A DNA stretch of 46,197 bases, taken from positions 1 to 46,197 of the forward strand of contig NZ_JVDT01000011.1 in NCBI RefSeq assembly GCF_001076885.1, written 5' to 3'. The notes below the pieces were generated by a model. That model had not been told where the DNA came from. It ran no database searches and saw only the letters and a list, made by a program, of their open reading frames with translations. This DNA is from Bacillus sp. 522_BSPC. Its GTDB lineage: Bacteria; Bacillota; Bacilli; Bacillales; Cytobacillaceae. Shown in pieces: positions 16,935-25,275 of this stretch (the stretch's first letter is position 1; the number at the start of each line of letters is the position of its first letter). The position numbers and the translations under genes were made by a program.

Positions 16935-17969
16935 TCATTTAAACGAATTACTTTTCTCGATTAAACCAGTCATTTTATTGCTGGCAATATCTTTCCCATT
17001 CACCCAATTATTAAAATTAAAATCCAAAGCTTCCTTCCCTTGAGCTATAGAAGTAATAATTCTCGATTTATTAAAGGAATAGGAAAAGGTATGAAGTGTT
17101 CCAAATAGGTTTTCATAATCTGTAAAAAATACAGGGGAGCGTTTATTTGCGAAAATTTTAAACATCTCGTCTTGTGTTAGTTTATCTCCATAAAATGATT
17201 GTAAATAATTATTTCTTTTGATCGAACCATCAATAGATAATCTATTTTTTTCTTGGAGTTCCTGCGTTTGAAAATGATTAACACATGATAAAAGGGAATC
17301 ATCATTTCTGATACAAATTTTTTCCGGGGTTGCTTCAATAACCGCAATGTTGCCTTTTTTATCACCCAAGGAAAAATTATAACACGCTGAATGCGGTAAT
17401 TCTTTTAGCAGAGCAAATGCATCATCGACTGTGGAGCAAGTATCCAATGCCATCCTGATTGCTGTCCAAGGTGAAATACCTTTTGTATATCCATTATAAC
17501 TTACAAAGTTTAGTCCCATTACTAATCCTTCCTGATTAGCTCCATCGTGTCTCCCTAAAATTTGGAGATTATATCCTGCTGTGGCAAGTGCTGTCTTTGA
17601 TTGGACTAAACTAAAAATACCATCATAAAAATCGGGGGAAAAATCATAGTTCCTAACATAATATTGATCTGTAAGTATAGCCGTGCACCCCATCGCATCT
17701 ATCTTTGGAACATCATAACCACTAAACATGGATGCAGCTCTAATAGATGAAATTCCCAATCCTTGTGCTAGTCCTTCCAACTCTTCTAGTAGATGGGGAG
17801 TATAGGATGAAAATATGGAGCGCATATTTTTATAGTCAATGTCATGCTCGAAAATCTTATTCCACATCGGAACAAGAGAACTATCCAGTATGTGCTGTCC
17901 TGTTTTCATCCCAATATTAAAAGAACTATCTTCTCTAATTTGAACTATCTTCACCTCAAATTTCTTCAT
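16935..17969 (-). CDS. C45-family (acyl-CoA:6-APA acyltransferase-like) N-terminal-nucleophile hydrolase
   Basis: This 344-residue protein has the fold of the penicillin-acyltransferase (AAT/C45) and linear-amide hydrolase group. The predicted autoprocessing site and nucleophile is Cys95 in AMGCTAILTDQYYVRNYDFS; the RNYD block and GRHDGANQEGLVMGLNF are family hallmarks. The propeptide would be cleaved at Gly94-Cys95. Start ATG at 17969 follows TTGGAGG by eight bases; a TTG 15 bases upstream overlaps that RBS and is rejected. There is no signal peptide, so the enzyme is cytosolic. Substrates of such bacterial proteins are mostly unknown (amide or N-acyl compounds). A clear paralogue lies at 20166-21215, and both sit among gluconate genes. 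Confidence 0.8.
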   Translation of the reverse strand: MKKFEVKIVQIREDSSFNIGMKTGQHILDSSLVPMWNKIFEHDIDYKNMRSIFSSYTPHLLEELEGLAQGLGISSIRAASMFSGYDVPKIDAMGCTAILTDQYYVRNYDFSPDFYDGIFSLVQSKTALATAGYNLQILGRHDGANQEGLVMGLNFVSYNGYTKGISPWTAIRMALDTCSTVDDAFALLKELPHSACYNFSLGDKKGNIAVIEATPEKICIRNDDSLLSCVNHFQTQELQEKNRLSIDGSIKRNNYLQSFYGDKLTQDEMFKIFANKRSPVFFTDYENLFGTLHTFSYSFNKSRIITSIAQGKEALDFNFNNWVNGKDIASNKMTGLIEKSNSFK

Positions 17970-18099
17970 AACTAGTACCTCCAACTTTTAGTTCTGGTTT
18001 ATTTTCATATGAATCTCACCTCCATGATACTTGCAATTAAAGATAATTTCCTGTCAATGGCTGCTCTTTTTAGTCTGTTCTAGTTGTCCATTTTTTCAA

Positions 18100-18138
18100 A
18101 AAAGTCCTTCAGCAAAACATACTTGCTAAAGGACTTTT
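18100..18138 (-). terminator. Terminator of the 6-phosphogluconate dehydrogenase gene
   Basis: AAAAGTCCTT-AGCAA pairs with TTGCT-AAGGACTTTT around a short loop. On the minus strand the stem is followed by further T residues. Confidence 0.85.
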
Positions 18139-18142
18139 CGTT

Positions 18143-19039
18143 TTATTTAGATTCTACACTATGGCCGCCAAATTCATTTCGTAAAGACGCAACAACTTTA
18201 CCTGAAAATGTATCTTCATCTAATGAACGATAGCGCATCATTAAAGATAATGCTGTAACTGGCATAGCCGTTTGTAAATCTAATGCTGTTTCCAGTGTCC
18301 ATTTTCCTTCACCAGAAGAATGCATTACACCTTTAATACCTTCAAGCTTTGGATCTTTAGAAAAAGCATTTTGCGTTAATTCCATTAACCAAGAACGAAT
18401 GACAGAACCGTTATTCCAAACCTTTGCCACACCTTCGTTATCAAAATCATACTCACTTTTTTCCAGTAGCTCAAAACCTTCTGCAATGGATTGCATCATG
18501 CCATACTCAATTCCATTATGAACCATTTTCAGAAAATGGCCGCTTCCAGATACACCAGCATACGTATAGCCATTTTCCACACATAAATCCTTAAACAATT
18601 CTTCAACCTTATCAAATATTTCTTTATTGCCGCCAATCATCATACAAGCGCCATTTCGAGCCCCGTCTACACCGCCACTTGTACCAACATCTAAATAGAA
18701 AACGCCAAGTTCTTCTAAATCAAGCCCTCTTCTTTTCGAGTCTTTATAATGAGAATTACCACCATCAATAATAATATCCCCTGTTTCCACATACTTCTTT
18801 ACTTCGCACAACACATTTTCTGTCACTTCTCCGGCAGGAACCATTAGCCAAATTACTCTTGGTGTAGGCAGATTTTTCACTAAATCCTCAATTGTATTTA
18901 CTCCTGTTACATTTTTATGAGAAATTTCTTTTACAGCGCTTTCATTTATATCAAAAGCTGTTACACTATACTTATGATCCACCATATTTAAAGCTAAGTT
19001 ATATCCCATTTTTCCTAAACCAATAAGACCGATGTTCAT
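18143..19039 (-). CDS. gntZ: 6-phosphogluconate dehydrogenase, short decarboxylating form (GntZ/YqeC type)
   Basis: This enzyme oxidatively decarboxylates 6-phosphogluconate to ribulose-5-phosphate. At 298 residues it is the short form, commonly NAD-dependent, not the ~470-residue Gnd. It has the dinucleotide motif IGLIGLGKMGYNLA (3-16), with an acidic residue (FDIN) after strand 2 that favours NAD over NADP. DGGNSHYKDSKRR and SGSGHFLKMVHNGIEYGMMQ carry the catalytic Lys and substrate contacts. GGAGAG precedes the ATG. It is divergent from the RpiR-type gene across 180 bp with four operator-like palindromes. Confidence 0.9.
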   Translation of the reverse strand: MNIGLIGLGKMGYNLALNMVDHKYSVTAFDINESAVKEISHKNVTGVNTIEDLVKNLPTPRVIWLMVPAGEVTENVLCEVKKYVETGDIIIDGGNSHYKDSKRRGLDLEELGVFYLDVGTSGGVDGARNGACMMIGGNKEIFDKVEELFKDLCVENGYTYAGVSGSGHFLKMVHNGIEYGMMQSIAEGFELLEKSEYDFDNEGVAKVWNNGSVIRSWLMELTQNAFSKDPKLEGIKGVMHSSGEGKWTLETALDLQTAMPVTALSLMMRYRSLDEDTFSGKVVASLRNEFGGHSVESK

Positions 19040-19057
19040 TCGTTATTCTCTCCTTTT

Positions 19058-19164
19058 GAAAAAATATTTCTCTATATAAATTATTATACGAAATTTTTTT
19101 CGAAAATAATACCCCTTTACGAATATTTTTCGAAAAAAAATGTTATAATAAGAAAAATTTTTTC
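19058..19164. promoter_or_regulatory. Cluster of four RpiR-type operator-like palindromes
   Basis: Between divergent gntZ and the RpiR-type gene lie GAAAAAATATTTC (19058-19070), CGAAATTTTTTTCG (19089-19102), CGAATATTTTTCG (19120-19132) and GAAAAATTTTTTC (19152-19164), centred about 31 bp apart. Similar sites occur upstream of gntK and gntP, defining a probable regulon of the adjacent regulator. Confidence 0.6.
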
Positions 19165-19219
19165 AAGAGACTAATTGTGTTATACTACAACTATATTAAT
19201 TTGGAAAGGATAGAAGTCT

Positions 19220-20065
19220 ATGGCGCAAAATTGTCTTGGGAAAATTCGTTCCTATTACGCTAGACTAAGTGAAAAAGAAAAAAAAATCGCTGATTACATT
19301 CTTGAGAATCCTGAAAAAATCATTCATTCCACCATCAATGAATTAGCAGAAGATTTAGGCGTTGCGGACGCAACGGTTTTTCGGTTCTGTAAGCGGATTG
19401 GTTTTAAAGGCTATCAAGCAATGAAAATAGCTTTAGCTTCTGAAGTAATTGAACCAATTCAGCAAATTCATGAGGAAATTAGCGAAAATGATAGTGTCAA
19501 AACCGTTACTGAAAAAGTATTTAAATCCAATGTACGAACACTTGAAAATACATTGGAAATACTAAACGGCCATTCTATTCAAAAAGCAGTTGAATTATTA
19601 TTACATGCAAAACGAGTAGAGTTTTATGGTACAGGTGGTTCAGCTGTTATTGCAATGGATGCTTTCCATAAATTTGTACGAACTGGAATTAAAGCGTTTT
19701 CATTCATAGACTCTCATTTTCAGCTAATGTCTTCTTCTCAACTATCAGAACAGGACGTCGCTGTCATTATTTCACACTCTGGTACTAACAAAGATACTAT
19801 TAGCATAATGAAAACAGCTAAAAGTAATGGTGCTAAAACCATTGGAATTACTGGGTATCCCAGATCACCAATCGGTCAGAATTCAGATGTAGCTCTATTC
19901 ACAAGCTCTGAGGAAACGGAATACCGTTCGGAAGCTTTATCTTCAAGAATTGGTCAGCTTAGTTTAATTGATGCATTATATGTAAATGTGATGATTTTAA
20001 ATAAAAATATTGCAAATCAATCATTAGAAAGAATCAGAAATGCTATATCTGATACAAGAATATAA
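19220..20065 (+). CDS. RpiR-family transcriptional regulator of gluconate genes
   Basis: This 281-residue protein has an N-terminal RpiR helix-turn-helix (about 1-80: LSEKEKKIADYILENPEKI, DLGVADATVFRFCKRIGFKGYQ) and a C-terminal SIS sugar-phosphate domain (about 110-260: FYGTGGSAVIAMDAFHKFVRTG, VAVIISHSGTNKDTI). It likely senses a phosphosugar such as 6-phosphogluconate and controls gntK, gntZ and gntP (inference from genes and shared palindromes). This is unlike the GntR-family regulator of the B. subtilis gnt operon. AAAGGA nine bases upstream supports the ATG. Confidence 0.88.
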   Translation: MAQNCLGKIRSYYARLSEKEKKIADYILENPEKIIHSTINELAEDLGVADATVFRFCKRIGFKGYQAMKIALASEVIEPIQQIHEEISENDSVKTVTEKVFKSNVRTLENTLEILNGHSIQKAVELLLHAKRVEFYGTGGSAVIAMDAFHKFVRTGIKAFSFIDSHFQLMSSSQLSEQDVAVIISHSGTNKDTISIMKTAKSNGAKTIGITGYPRSPIGQNSDVALFTSSEETEYRSEALSSRIGQLSLIDALYVNVMILNKNIANQSLERIRNAISDTRI

Positions 20066-20110
20066 GGAAACGAACGATTCTTACTACTTACGTGTTTTAA
20101 CAAAGCTAAA

Positions 20111-20151
20111 AAAGGGAGTTAGTTATGGTTAATCCATAATTAGCTCCCTTT
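20111..20151. terminator. Bidirectional terminator between rpiR-type and C45 genes
   Basis: A stem of about 18 bp (AAAGGGAGTTAGTTATGG against CCATAATTAGCTCCCTTT) has A-rich and T-rich flanks on both sides and serves both convergent genes. Confidence 0.85.
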
Positions 20152-20165
20152 ATCTATTCAAACTA

Positions 20166-21215
20166 TTATAATATCTCCATATTAATAAAAGGAGTATCAA
20201 ATTCAAGCTGTCCTTTAATTCTTTTTAAATTTAGTTTTTCTCCCTTCAAAAAGGAATCCAAATCAATGATTAGAGGCATTCGATCACTACCAATCGCAAA
20301 CCATGCTTTTTTCTCATGAGGGAGATATGCTGCGGTGTGAAGCGTTCCAGACCAAGCATTATACTTATTTGAAAACACTTCTTTATCCTTATCATTCAAT
20401 ATGCGAAAAGCTTCATATACATTGGAATAACTGCCTTGTTGTCCTTCTATTATCTGCTTTCTTCTTATGGAGTCATCCATTTGATATTGGTTTTCTTCCT
20501 TTAAGATTTCGAAATGATTGGTACTTATATTCGATTTTCTAGCAATAACTGACCTTGGAGTTGCTTCTACCACGTATGCTTCTCCACAATTGTCTAATAA
20601 TACATAGCTAAAAGAAGTTCGATGAGGAATTTCCTTTAATAAAGCAATTGATTCTTCCACATTTGCACATGTTTCTAAGATTATTCGACCAATCATATTA
20701 CATATAAAACCATCCCCAGAACCAACTCGATTAATAAAATTATAGCCCATCACTAGACCTTTTTCATTCATGCCATCGATTCTTCCAGTTATTTGCATAG
20801 ATGGACCAATAACAGCATAACCCGTATCAGTTGGCTGATATATCATGTAACGCCCTTCGTATGAACCAGGATGACTATCATAGTTTCTAATTAAGTAATT
20901 CGATCCTGCTAAGATCGAACAGCCACTTCTTGCATATTCGACGTAATGGCCACCAAATTCCCTTAATGCATCTTCGAGTTTCCAGTGGAGAGCGTCTGCT
21001 AGGCCATTGATTTCTGCTAGCATTCCCGGAATAAACTTATTAAGAAGCTGGATGGATTCTTTTTCATTTATGGTAAAATAACGTTTCCGCTTTGATGTCC
21101 AATGCTTTATTCGATTAGGCAAAATAGGAGATTCCTTCAATAATTGTCCTTGCACATATCCAAAATCATAATGATTTCCACGAAATTGAATGAAATCACT
21201 ATATACTTGTTTCAT
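20166..21215 (-). CDS. C45-family N-terminal-nucleophile acyltransferase/hydrolase, second paralogue
   Basis: This ~349-residue homologue of the protein at 16935-17969 has the nucleophile Cys99 in ARSGCSILAGSNYLIRNYD and the conserved blocks GRIDGMNEKGLVMGYNF and LLKEIPHRTSFSYVL. The most likely start is ATG at 21215, eight bases after AAAGGGG; in-frame ATGs at 21221 and 21242 are badly placed relative to that RBS. The two paralogues align over their length but differ strongly, so duplication is not recent. There is no secretion signal. The protein is convergent with the RpiR-type gene and may belong to the same regulatory island. Its substrate is unknown. Confidence 0.8.
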   Translation of the reverse strand: MKQVYSDFIQFRGNHYDFGYVQGQLLKESPILPNRIKHWTSKRKRYFTINEKESIQLLNKFIPGMLAEINGLADALHWKLEDALREFGGHYVEYARSGCSILAGSNYLIRNYDSHPGSYEGRYMIYQPTDTGYAVIGPSMQITGRIDGMNEKGLVMGYNFINRVGSGDGFICNMIGRIILETCANVEESIALLKEIPHRTSFSYVLLDNCGEAYVVEATPRSVIARKSNISTNHFEILKEENQYQMDDSIRRKQIIEGQQGSYSNVYEAFRILNDKDKEVFSNKYNAWSGTLHTAAYLPHEKKAWFAIGSDRMPLIIDLDSFLKGEKLNLKRIKGQLEFDTPFINMEIL

Positions 21216-21472
21216 CAACATTTCCCCTTTAATTGCTTCCATATGGAGAATATAACTATACTATATTTTTAGAGAATAACAAGTAAATTGCTTTTGGTAA
21301 ATGTTTTTTCAAAATTGAGATATCTGTTTGCTTAAAATAAAAGAATATTCTAAATTTAAACTAAAAACATTTCCTGTTAATTAACATAAAGAGGGTACTC
21401 ATCGCTCGCCCAATAGAAAGCATAGTGTTTTCATGTTGCGGATTAACACATACTTTTATTTAAACCTTCTTT

Positions 21473-21561
21473 AAAATAAAAACACGAAAAATTATACATG
21501 TTTTGTATAACTGTTCGTGTTTATCACTAGCGGGAATACTTATATCCCAGCTTCTTCCACT
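21473..21561 (-). repeat. Dispersed ~90-bp repeat, copy B (gntP terminator)
   Basis: This copy is homologous to 41-131. It holds a near-perfect hairpin at 21480-21522 (AAACACGAA-TTATACA against TGTATAA-TTCGTGTTT) followed on the minus strand by a T-rich tail, so it should terminate gntP. It also carries a decayed copy of the pxpA 3' codons (GAAGAAGCTGGGATATAA). The remainder of 21243-21472 shows only AT-rich sequence. Confidence 0.6.
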
Positions 21562-21573
21562 ATAGGGATTCTA

Positions 21574-22905
21574 TTAAACAATTAAATCTAATATTAACAC
21601 TCCTGCAAATGCGACGAATGATAATACCGTTTCTAGAACTGTCCAAGTTTTAAATGTTTCTTCTACTGTTAACCCAAGGTATTCTTTTACCATCCAGAAT
21701 CCAGCGTCATTTACATGAGAGAACATTAGAGAACCTGCACCTGTTGCGATAACCAACAGCTCCACATTTACTCCTGACATTCCAGCAATAATTGGGGAAA
21801 CAATTCCTGCAGCTGTCGTTAAAGCAACTGTTGCTGAACCTGTAGCTATTCGAATTAATCCTGCAATTATGAAAGCTAATACTAGTGGTGATAAAGATAA
21901 GCTTTCCGACATTGTTCCAATCGTACTCCCTACTCCACTATCAATCAACACCTGTTTGAACGCTCCACCTGCTCCAATGATTAATAAAATGGAACCAACT
22001 GGTAAAAAACAGTCTTCTGTAAATTTTTTAATACTATCTTTATTCATTCCTTGACGTATACCAAGGAAATAGAAGGCAAAGAATACAGCAATTAATAGTG
22101 CTAATAATGGACTACCTAGAAAGGCAAGTACATTTCTTACCCCTTCTGAAAAGATCGTCAAATAAGGTGCAGCTGTTCCAATTATCATTAAAATAACAGG
22201 TAATAAAATAGATAAAAATGATACGCCAGTACTTGGCAATTTATCTTGTGCTATTGGTTCTGCAGTGATAAGAGAAGATTCTCCCTTTGGAAAAACACGC
22301 TTATTAATCCACTTCGCAAATAATGGTCCACCAATGATTCCAGCAGGTAACGCAATAATCAGTGAATATAATAATACAGTTCCTAAATTAGCATCAAAAA
22401 TTCCGATTGCCGCAATCGCACCAGGGTGTGGCGGAACAAGGCCATGGACGATTGACAATCCAGCAATACCAGGCAATGCTATCAATAGAATATTCTTCTT
22501 TGTTGCTTTTTGAATAGATATAACTAATGGCAATAATATTAAAATACCAACCTCAAAAAATACGGGAATTCCGATAATAAAGCCAGAGAAAAACATTGCC
22601 CATGGTAATTTCTTTTCCCCAAAAACGTTTACAAAAAAGTTAGCAATTTTTAATCCTGCTCCAGATTCTGAAAGCATTTTCCCCAAAATAGTCCCTAATG
22701 CTAATATTCCTACTAAGTGACCTAAAACGCCGCCTACACCAGTTTCATAAGCGCTTACAATCTTGTCAAAAGATAATCCTGAAAAAATGGCTAGAAATAA
22801 ACTTGCTACTGTTAAACTGATAAAAGCATGCCACTTTAATAGTGAAACTCCTAAAATAACAATAACTATGGAAAGTAATGCAATAATTAATAAATAGGCA
22901 TCCAT
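21574..22905 (-). CDS. gntP: Gluconate:H+ symporter (GntP family)
   Basis: This 443-residue membrane protein has about 12-14 hydrophobic segments, typical of the GntP family. Recognisable family blocks are HLVGILALGTILGKMLSESGAG, GLVPPHPGAIAA, IRIATGSATVALTTAAGIV and SHVNDAGFWMVKEYLGLT. It imports gluconate or a related aldonate for GntK. The upstream region (22906-23010) contains a cre-like site and an RpiR-type palindrome, matching gntK control. It is transcribed alone and ends in the repeat-borne hairpin. Confidence 0.92.
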   Translation of the reverse strand: MDAYLLIIALLSIVIVILGVSLLKWHAFISLTVASLFLAIFSGLSFDKIVSAYETGVGGVLGHLVGILALGTILGKMLSESGAGLKIANFFVNVFGEKKLPWAMFFSGFIIGIPVFFEVGILILLPLVISIQKATKKNILLIALPGIAGLSIVHGLVPPHPGAIAAIGIFDANLGTVLLYSLIIALPAGIIGGPLFAKWINKRVFPKGESSLITAEPIAQDKLPSTGVSFLSILLPVILMIIGTAAPYLTIFSEGVRNVLAFLGSPLLALLIAVFFAFYFLGIRQGMNKDSIKKFTEDCFLPVGSILLIIGAGGAFKQVLIDSGVGSTIGTMSESLSLSPLVLAFIIAGLIRIATGSATVALTTAAGIVSPIIAGMSGVNVELLVIATGAGSLMFSHVNDAGFWMVKEYLGLTVEETFKTWTVLETVLSFVAFAGVLILDLIV

Positions 22906-22930
22906 CTTTGTACCCCTTTTCCCTTACGTT

Positions 22931-22944
22931 TGAAAGTGTTTTCA
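22931..22944 (-). promoter_or_regulatory. cre-like site upstream of gntP
   Basis: TGAAAGTGTTTTCA matches the cre consensus apart from T for the central C, and is close to palindromic. It is 26 bp before the gntP start, where CcpA binding would block transcription. Confidence 0.5.
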
Positions 22945-22962
22945 TTTGATGTTTTTATTATA

Positions 22963-23009
22963 CGAAAAATTTTTTCTTTTATCAACCCATTATTAAAGAA
23001 AATTTTTTA
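22963..23009 (-). promoter_or_regulatory. RpiR-type operator candidates upstream of gntP
   Basis: CGAAAAATTTTTTC (22963-22976) matches the sites in the gntZ-rpiR region; a weaker copy (GAAAATTTTTTA) follows at 22998-23009. The rest of the gene-free region to 23330 shows no further feature. Confidence 0.5.
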
Positions 23010-23330
23010 TTCTTAATATTTCTGAAAAATTGAGTTTTCTACTTTTCATTCTTTTCACCTTTAAGTGGGGAACTTTAAAAAAATTTCATTAAAGACTAAA
23101 GAATACCACCGCCTATTTCGCCATATATAATGGAGAATCAACTTATATACTACTAGCTGCTAAGCTAATTGATGGCACTAGTTAAGACTATATAAACGGG
23201 TGAAGAATCTTCGAGTGCACCAAAATTTTTTTGATGCTTTTTAATTACAACAATTACCTATTTCATATTGGACAACCAACTAATGAAAGGATTTTACATA
23301 TTATAAAGGAAAAATGAAGGAGCTTCACTT

Positions 23331-23558
23331 ATGCAGCCAACGGTCATTACAGGACTTAACGGCGTGATTTATCAAAACTTTCCTCAGCCAGCATATGGAG
23401 CTTGGAATCAACAGCTGTTAGGAAATAAAGATAATTATTACTACATGATTGGAGGCCAACTTTATAAGATTGCTCCAAGACCACAAGGGACACAAGCATA
23501 TTATCCATATTTAGGTCCCAATGTTCCTTTGAATAGAAGCAAAAGACAGTGGTATTAA
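23331..23558 (+). CDS. Small Tyr/Pro/Gly-rich hypothetical protein
   Basis: This 75-residue protein is rich in Tyr (10), Pro, Gln and Gly (for example DNYYYMIGGQLYKIAPR and QAYYPYLGPNVP), with no cysteine, signal peptide or membrane segment. AAGGAGC seven bases before the ATG is a strong RBS. The composition recalls small spore-coat or cell-surface proteins, but I recognise no family. It is monocistronic, upstream of the tRNA gene, and its function is unknown. Confidence 0.7.
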   Translation: MQPTVITGLNGVIYQNFPQPAYGAWNQQLLGNKDNYYYMIGGQLYKIAPRPQGTQAYYPYLGPNVPLNRSKRQWY

Positions 23559-23715
23559 TTTTAAATTCCTTTTACCAAAAGATATGTAATTATTTCTGTT
23601 TTCTACATTACTTAATAAAAAATATTAGGTAGTCACTTTCGTTTAAATTGACATAGAATTACTTAAGAGTATGAGTGGAATAAAAGAACTTATTCCGTCT
23701 GTAAACATACAAAAA

Positions 23716-23747
23716 GCTCAAACCACTTAGTAAAAAGAGATTTGAGC
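23716..23747 (-). terminator. Terminator downstream of tRNA-Val
   Basis: GCTCAAA pairs with TTTGAGC; on the minus strand the stem is followed by TTTTTG. It lies 15 bp past the tRNA 3' end. Confidence 0.7.
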
Positions 23748-23761
23748 CTTCCTAAAATTTA

Positions 23762-23833
23762 TGACCTGTACTGGGTTCGAACCAGTGACCCCTTGCCTGT
23801 CAAGCAAGTGCTCTCCCACTGAGCTAACAAGTC
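23762..23833 (-). tRNA. tRNA-Val (anticodon GAC)
   Basis: The 72-nt cloverleaf folds fully: acceptor GACTTGT/ACAGGTC (one G-U), D-arm GCTC/GAGC, anticodon stem CTTGC/GCAAG with loop TTGACAG (anticodon GAC), variable GGGTC, and T-arm ACTGG-TTCGAAC-CCAGT, with discriminator A. The CCA tail is not encoded. It stands alone rather than in a tRNA cluster. No integrase or repeated 3' end lies nearby, so there is no sign it is an attachment site. Confidence 0.95.
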
Positions 23834-23900
23834 ATGTTAATTAGTATTTTTCATCTTAAGCCTATCATATCATGTCCTCTCTCCATTTTCTATAAAAAAT

Positions 23901-23931
23901 AAAAAAGTGACGGCATCTCCATCACTTTTTT
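23901..23931 (-). terminator. Terminator of the FMN reductase gene
   Basis: AAAAAAGTGA pairs with TCACTTTTTT around an 11-nt loop. The T run on the minus strand follows the stop codon of the gene at 23937. Confidence 0.8.
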
Positions 23932-23936
23932 AACCC

Positions 23937-24464
23937 TTATTGCATTTCTCCAAGCAGCTGTTCTAATTGATTGGTAATCCTGTTTCCTGAATCTTCATCT
24001 AATAAATAGGTTTGATTGACTTGCTTTGTAATTTGATTATCGGTAACATAGGCTCCTGTTAAGATATTGGTTGCACCTAAATTTGCTAACACAGGTTTCA
24101 ATGCGTAATCTATTACTAATAAATGAGCATAGCTTCCTCCAAGCATTAAAGGAAGTATCGTTTTATTTCGAAGACTCTTTTGTGGCAATAGATCTAGAAA
24201 TGTCTTAATGATGCCTGAATAAGAAGCCTGAAATACAGGTGATAGGACAATCACTCCATCACTTTGTTCTACGTTTTGTCTTGCTTCCTTAATTTCTTTA
24301 TTCATAAAATCAGCGGTAATTAAGGCAGCGCTTGGCAATTCATGTACTTGTATGACGTGGACTTCAACCTTCTCTTTTTCTAAAAAGTCAGCAGTATATT
24401 GTAAGATACCTGTTAATCTTGAGTCTATTTTGTGTCCACCAGCTATGATGGTTACTTTCGTCAT
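23937..24464 (-). CDS. NAD(P)H-dependent FMN reductase (SsuE/flavodoxin-like)
   Basis: This 175-residue flavodoxin-fold protein begins KVTIIAGGHKIDSRLTGILQY (phosphate-binding loop for FMN near residues 9-15) and contains VIVLSPVFQASYSGIIKTFLDLLP (about 72-95), the isoalloxazine-side loop of the SsuE/MsuE group. Such enzymes supply reduced FMN to monooxygenases or reduce quinones and azo dyes. No sulfonate genes are nearby, so a stress or quinone role is as likely as sulfur metabolism. It is divergent from a DoxX gene, sharing a 263-bp intergenic region. Confidence 0.8.
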   Translation of the reverse strand: MTKVTIIAGGHKIDSRLTGILQYTADFLEKEKVEVHVIQVHELPSAALITADFMNKEIKEARQNVEQSDGVIVLSPVFQASYSGIIKTFLDLLPQKSLRNKTILPLMLGGSYAHLLVIDYALKPVLANLGATNILTGAYVTDNQITKQVNQTYLLDEDSGNRITNQLEQLLGEMQ

Positions 24465-24640
24465 TGATGTCTCCCCTTTATAAAAATCTTCTATGTGAAT
24501 AACAGTTTTTTTCCTTGTGCAATTATTTTATCATGAATAACAGTTTATGTGCTTAAACCCTGTTTCTAAACAATTATGTTACATAAATCACTTTTCTTAT
24601 CAAGAAAGTTCACATTTAAGACATATTCTTTTGAATGATT

Positions 24641-24656
24641 TGTGAATTGATTCACA
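24641..24656 (+). promoter_or_regulatory. Fnr/Rex-like palindrome upstream of doxX-type gene
   Basis: TGTGAATTGATTCACA is a perfect TGTGA-N6-TCACA inverted repeat, the core of Fnr/CRP-type sites. Extended left by a T it is also close to the Rex consensus TTGTGAA-N4-TTCACAA. It lies about 80 bp before the DoxX start in the intergenic region shared with the FMN reductase, suggesting redox or oxygen control. Confidence 0.45.
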
Positions 24657-24736
24657 TTATTGTTTTATTTTAATAAGTATTTGATATATTTAACTTGTAA
24701 ATAATAAAAACGAAAAATAAGAAAAGGATGATTCTT

Positions 24737-25267
24737 ATGTTTATCGGATTTTTAAGAGAAAATAAAATTGCAGCTGGCATTTTAACCATTATTCGTTTAT
24801 TCCTTGGCTATTCTTGGTTTACTTCTGGATTTGGTAAACTTACTGGTGGGGGTTTTGATGCTTCTGGATTTTTAACAAATGCAGTTACTAACCCAGTCAT
24901 GGGTCCAGATGGCGGAGCAGTCTATGGCTGGTACACTAGTTTTGTAGAAGGATTTGCATTACCGAATGTAGGTTTATTTAATGTTCTCGTTCCTATTGGA
25001 GAAACATTAGTCGGTCTTGGGTTAATTTTAGGTTGTTTCACAACTGCTGCAGCATTCTTTGGAGTATTAATGAATTTCTGTTTCTTGCTTGCTGGCACCA
25101 TTTCTCATAACCCAACAGATATCTTATTGGGCATGATTATCATGATTGCTGGAGCAAATGCAGGATATTACGGTCTTGATCGCTGGGTACTGCCTTATGT
25201 TAGAAAAGCAATCTTTAAAAATGAAGATGATAACAAAGAATTGAATAAAAAACCTCGTTTGACATAA
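24737..25267 (+). CDS. DoxX-family membrane protein
   Basis: This ~176-residue protein has four predicted membrane segments (about 10-30, 73-93, 97-120 and 127-147) and the DoxX signature LGYSWFTSGFGKLTGGGF near the N-terminus. DoxX-type proteins in Bacillus (CatD, MhqP) are linked to quinone, catechol and thiol stress. The ATG at 24737 is eight bases after AAGGA; an ATG at 24728 is too close to that RBS. It is divergent from a flavin reductase and convergent with nrdG. Confidence 0.82.
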   Translation: MFIGFLRENKIAAGILTIIRLFLGYSWFTSGFGKLTGGGFDASGFLTNAVTNPVMGPDGGAVYGWYTSFVEGFALPNVGLFNVLVPIGETLVGLGLILGCFTTAAAFFGVLMNFCFLLAGTISHNPTDILLGMIIMIAGANAGYYGLDRWVLPYVRKAIFKNEDDNKELNKKPRLT

Positions 25268-25275
25268 ATGAAAGT

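Noticed and set aside
23762-23833. tRNA-Val as an integration site
   Set aside because: No integrase, no repeated tRNA 3' end and no shift to foreign genes occurs on either side.
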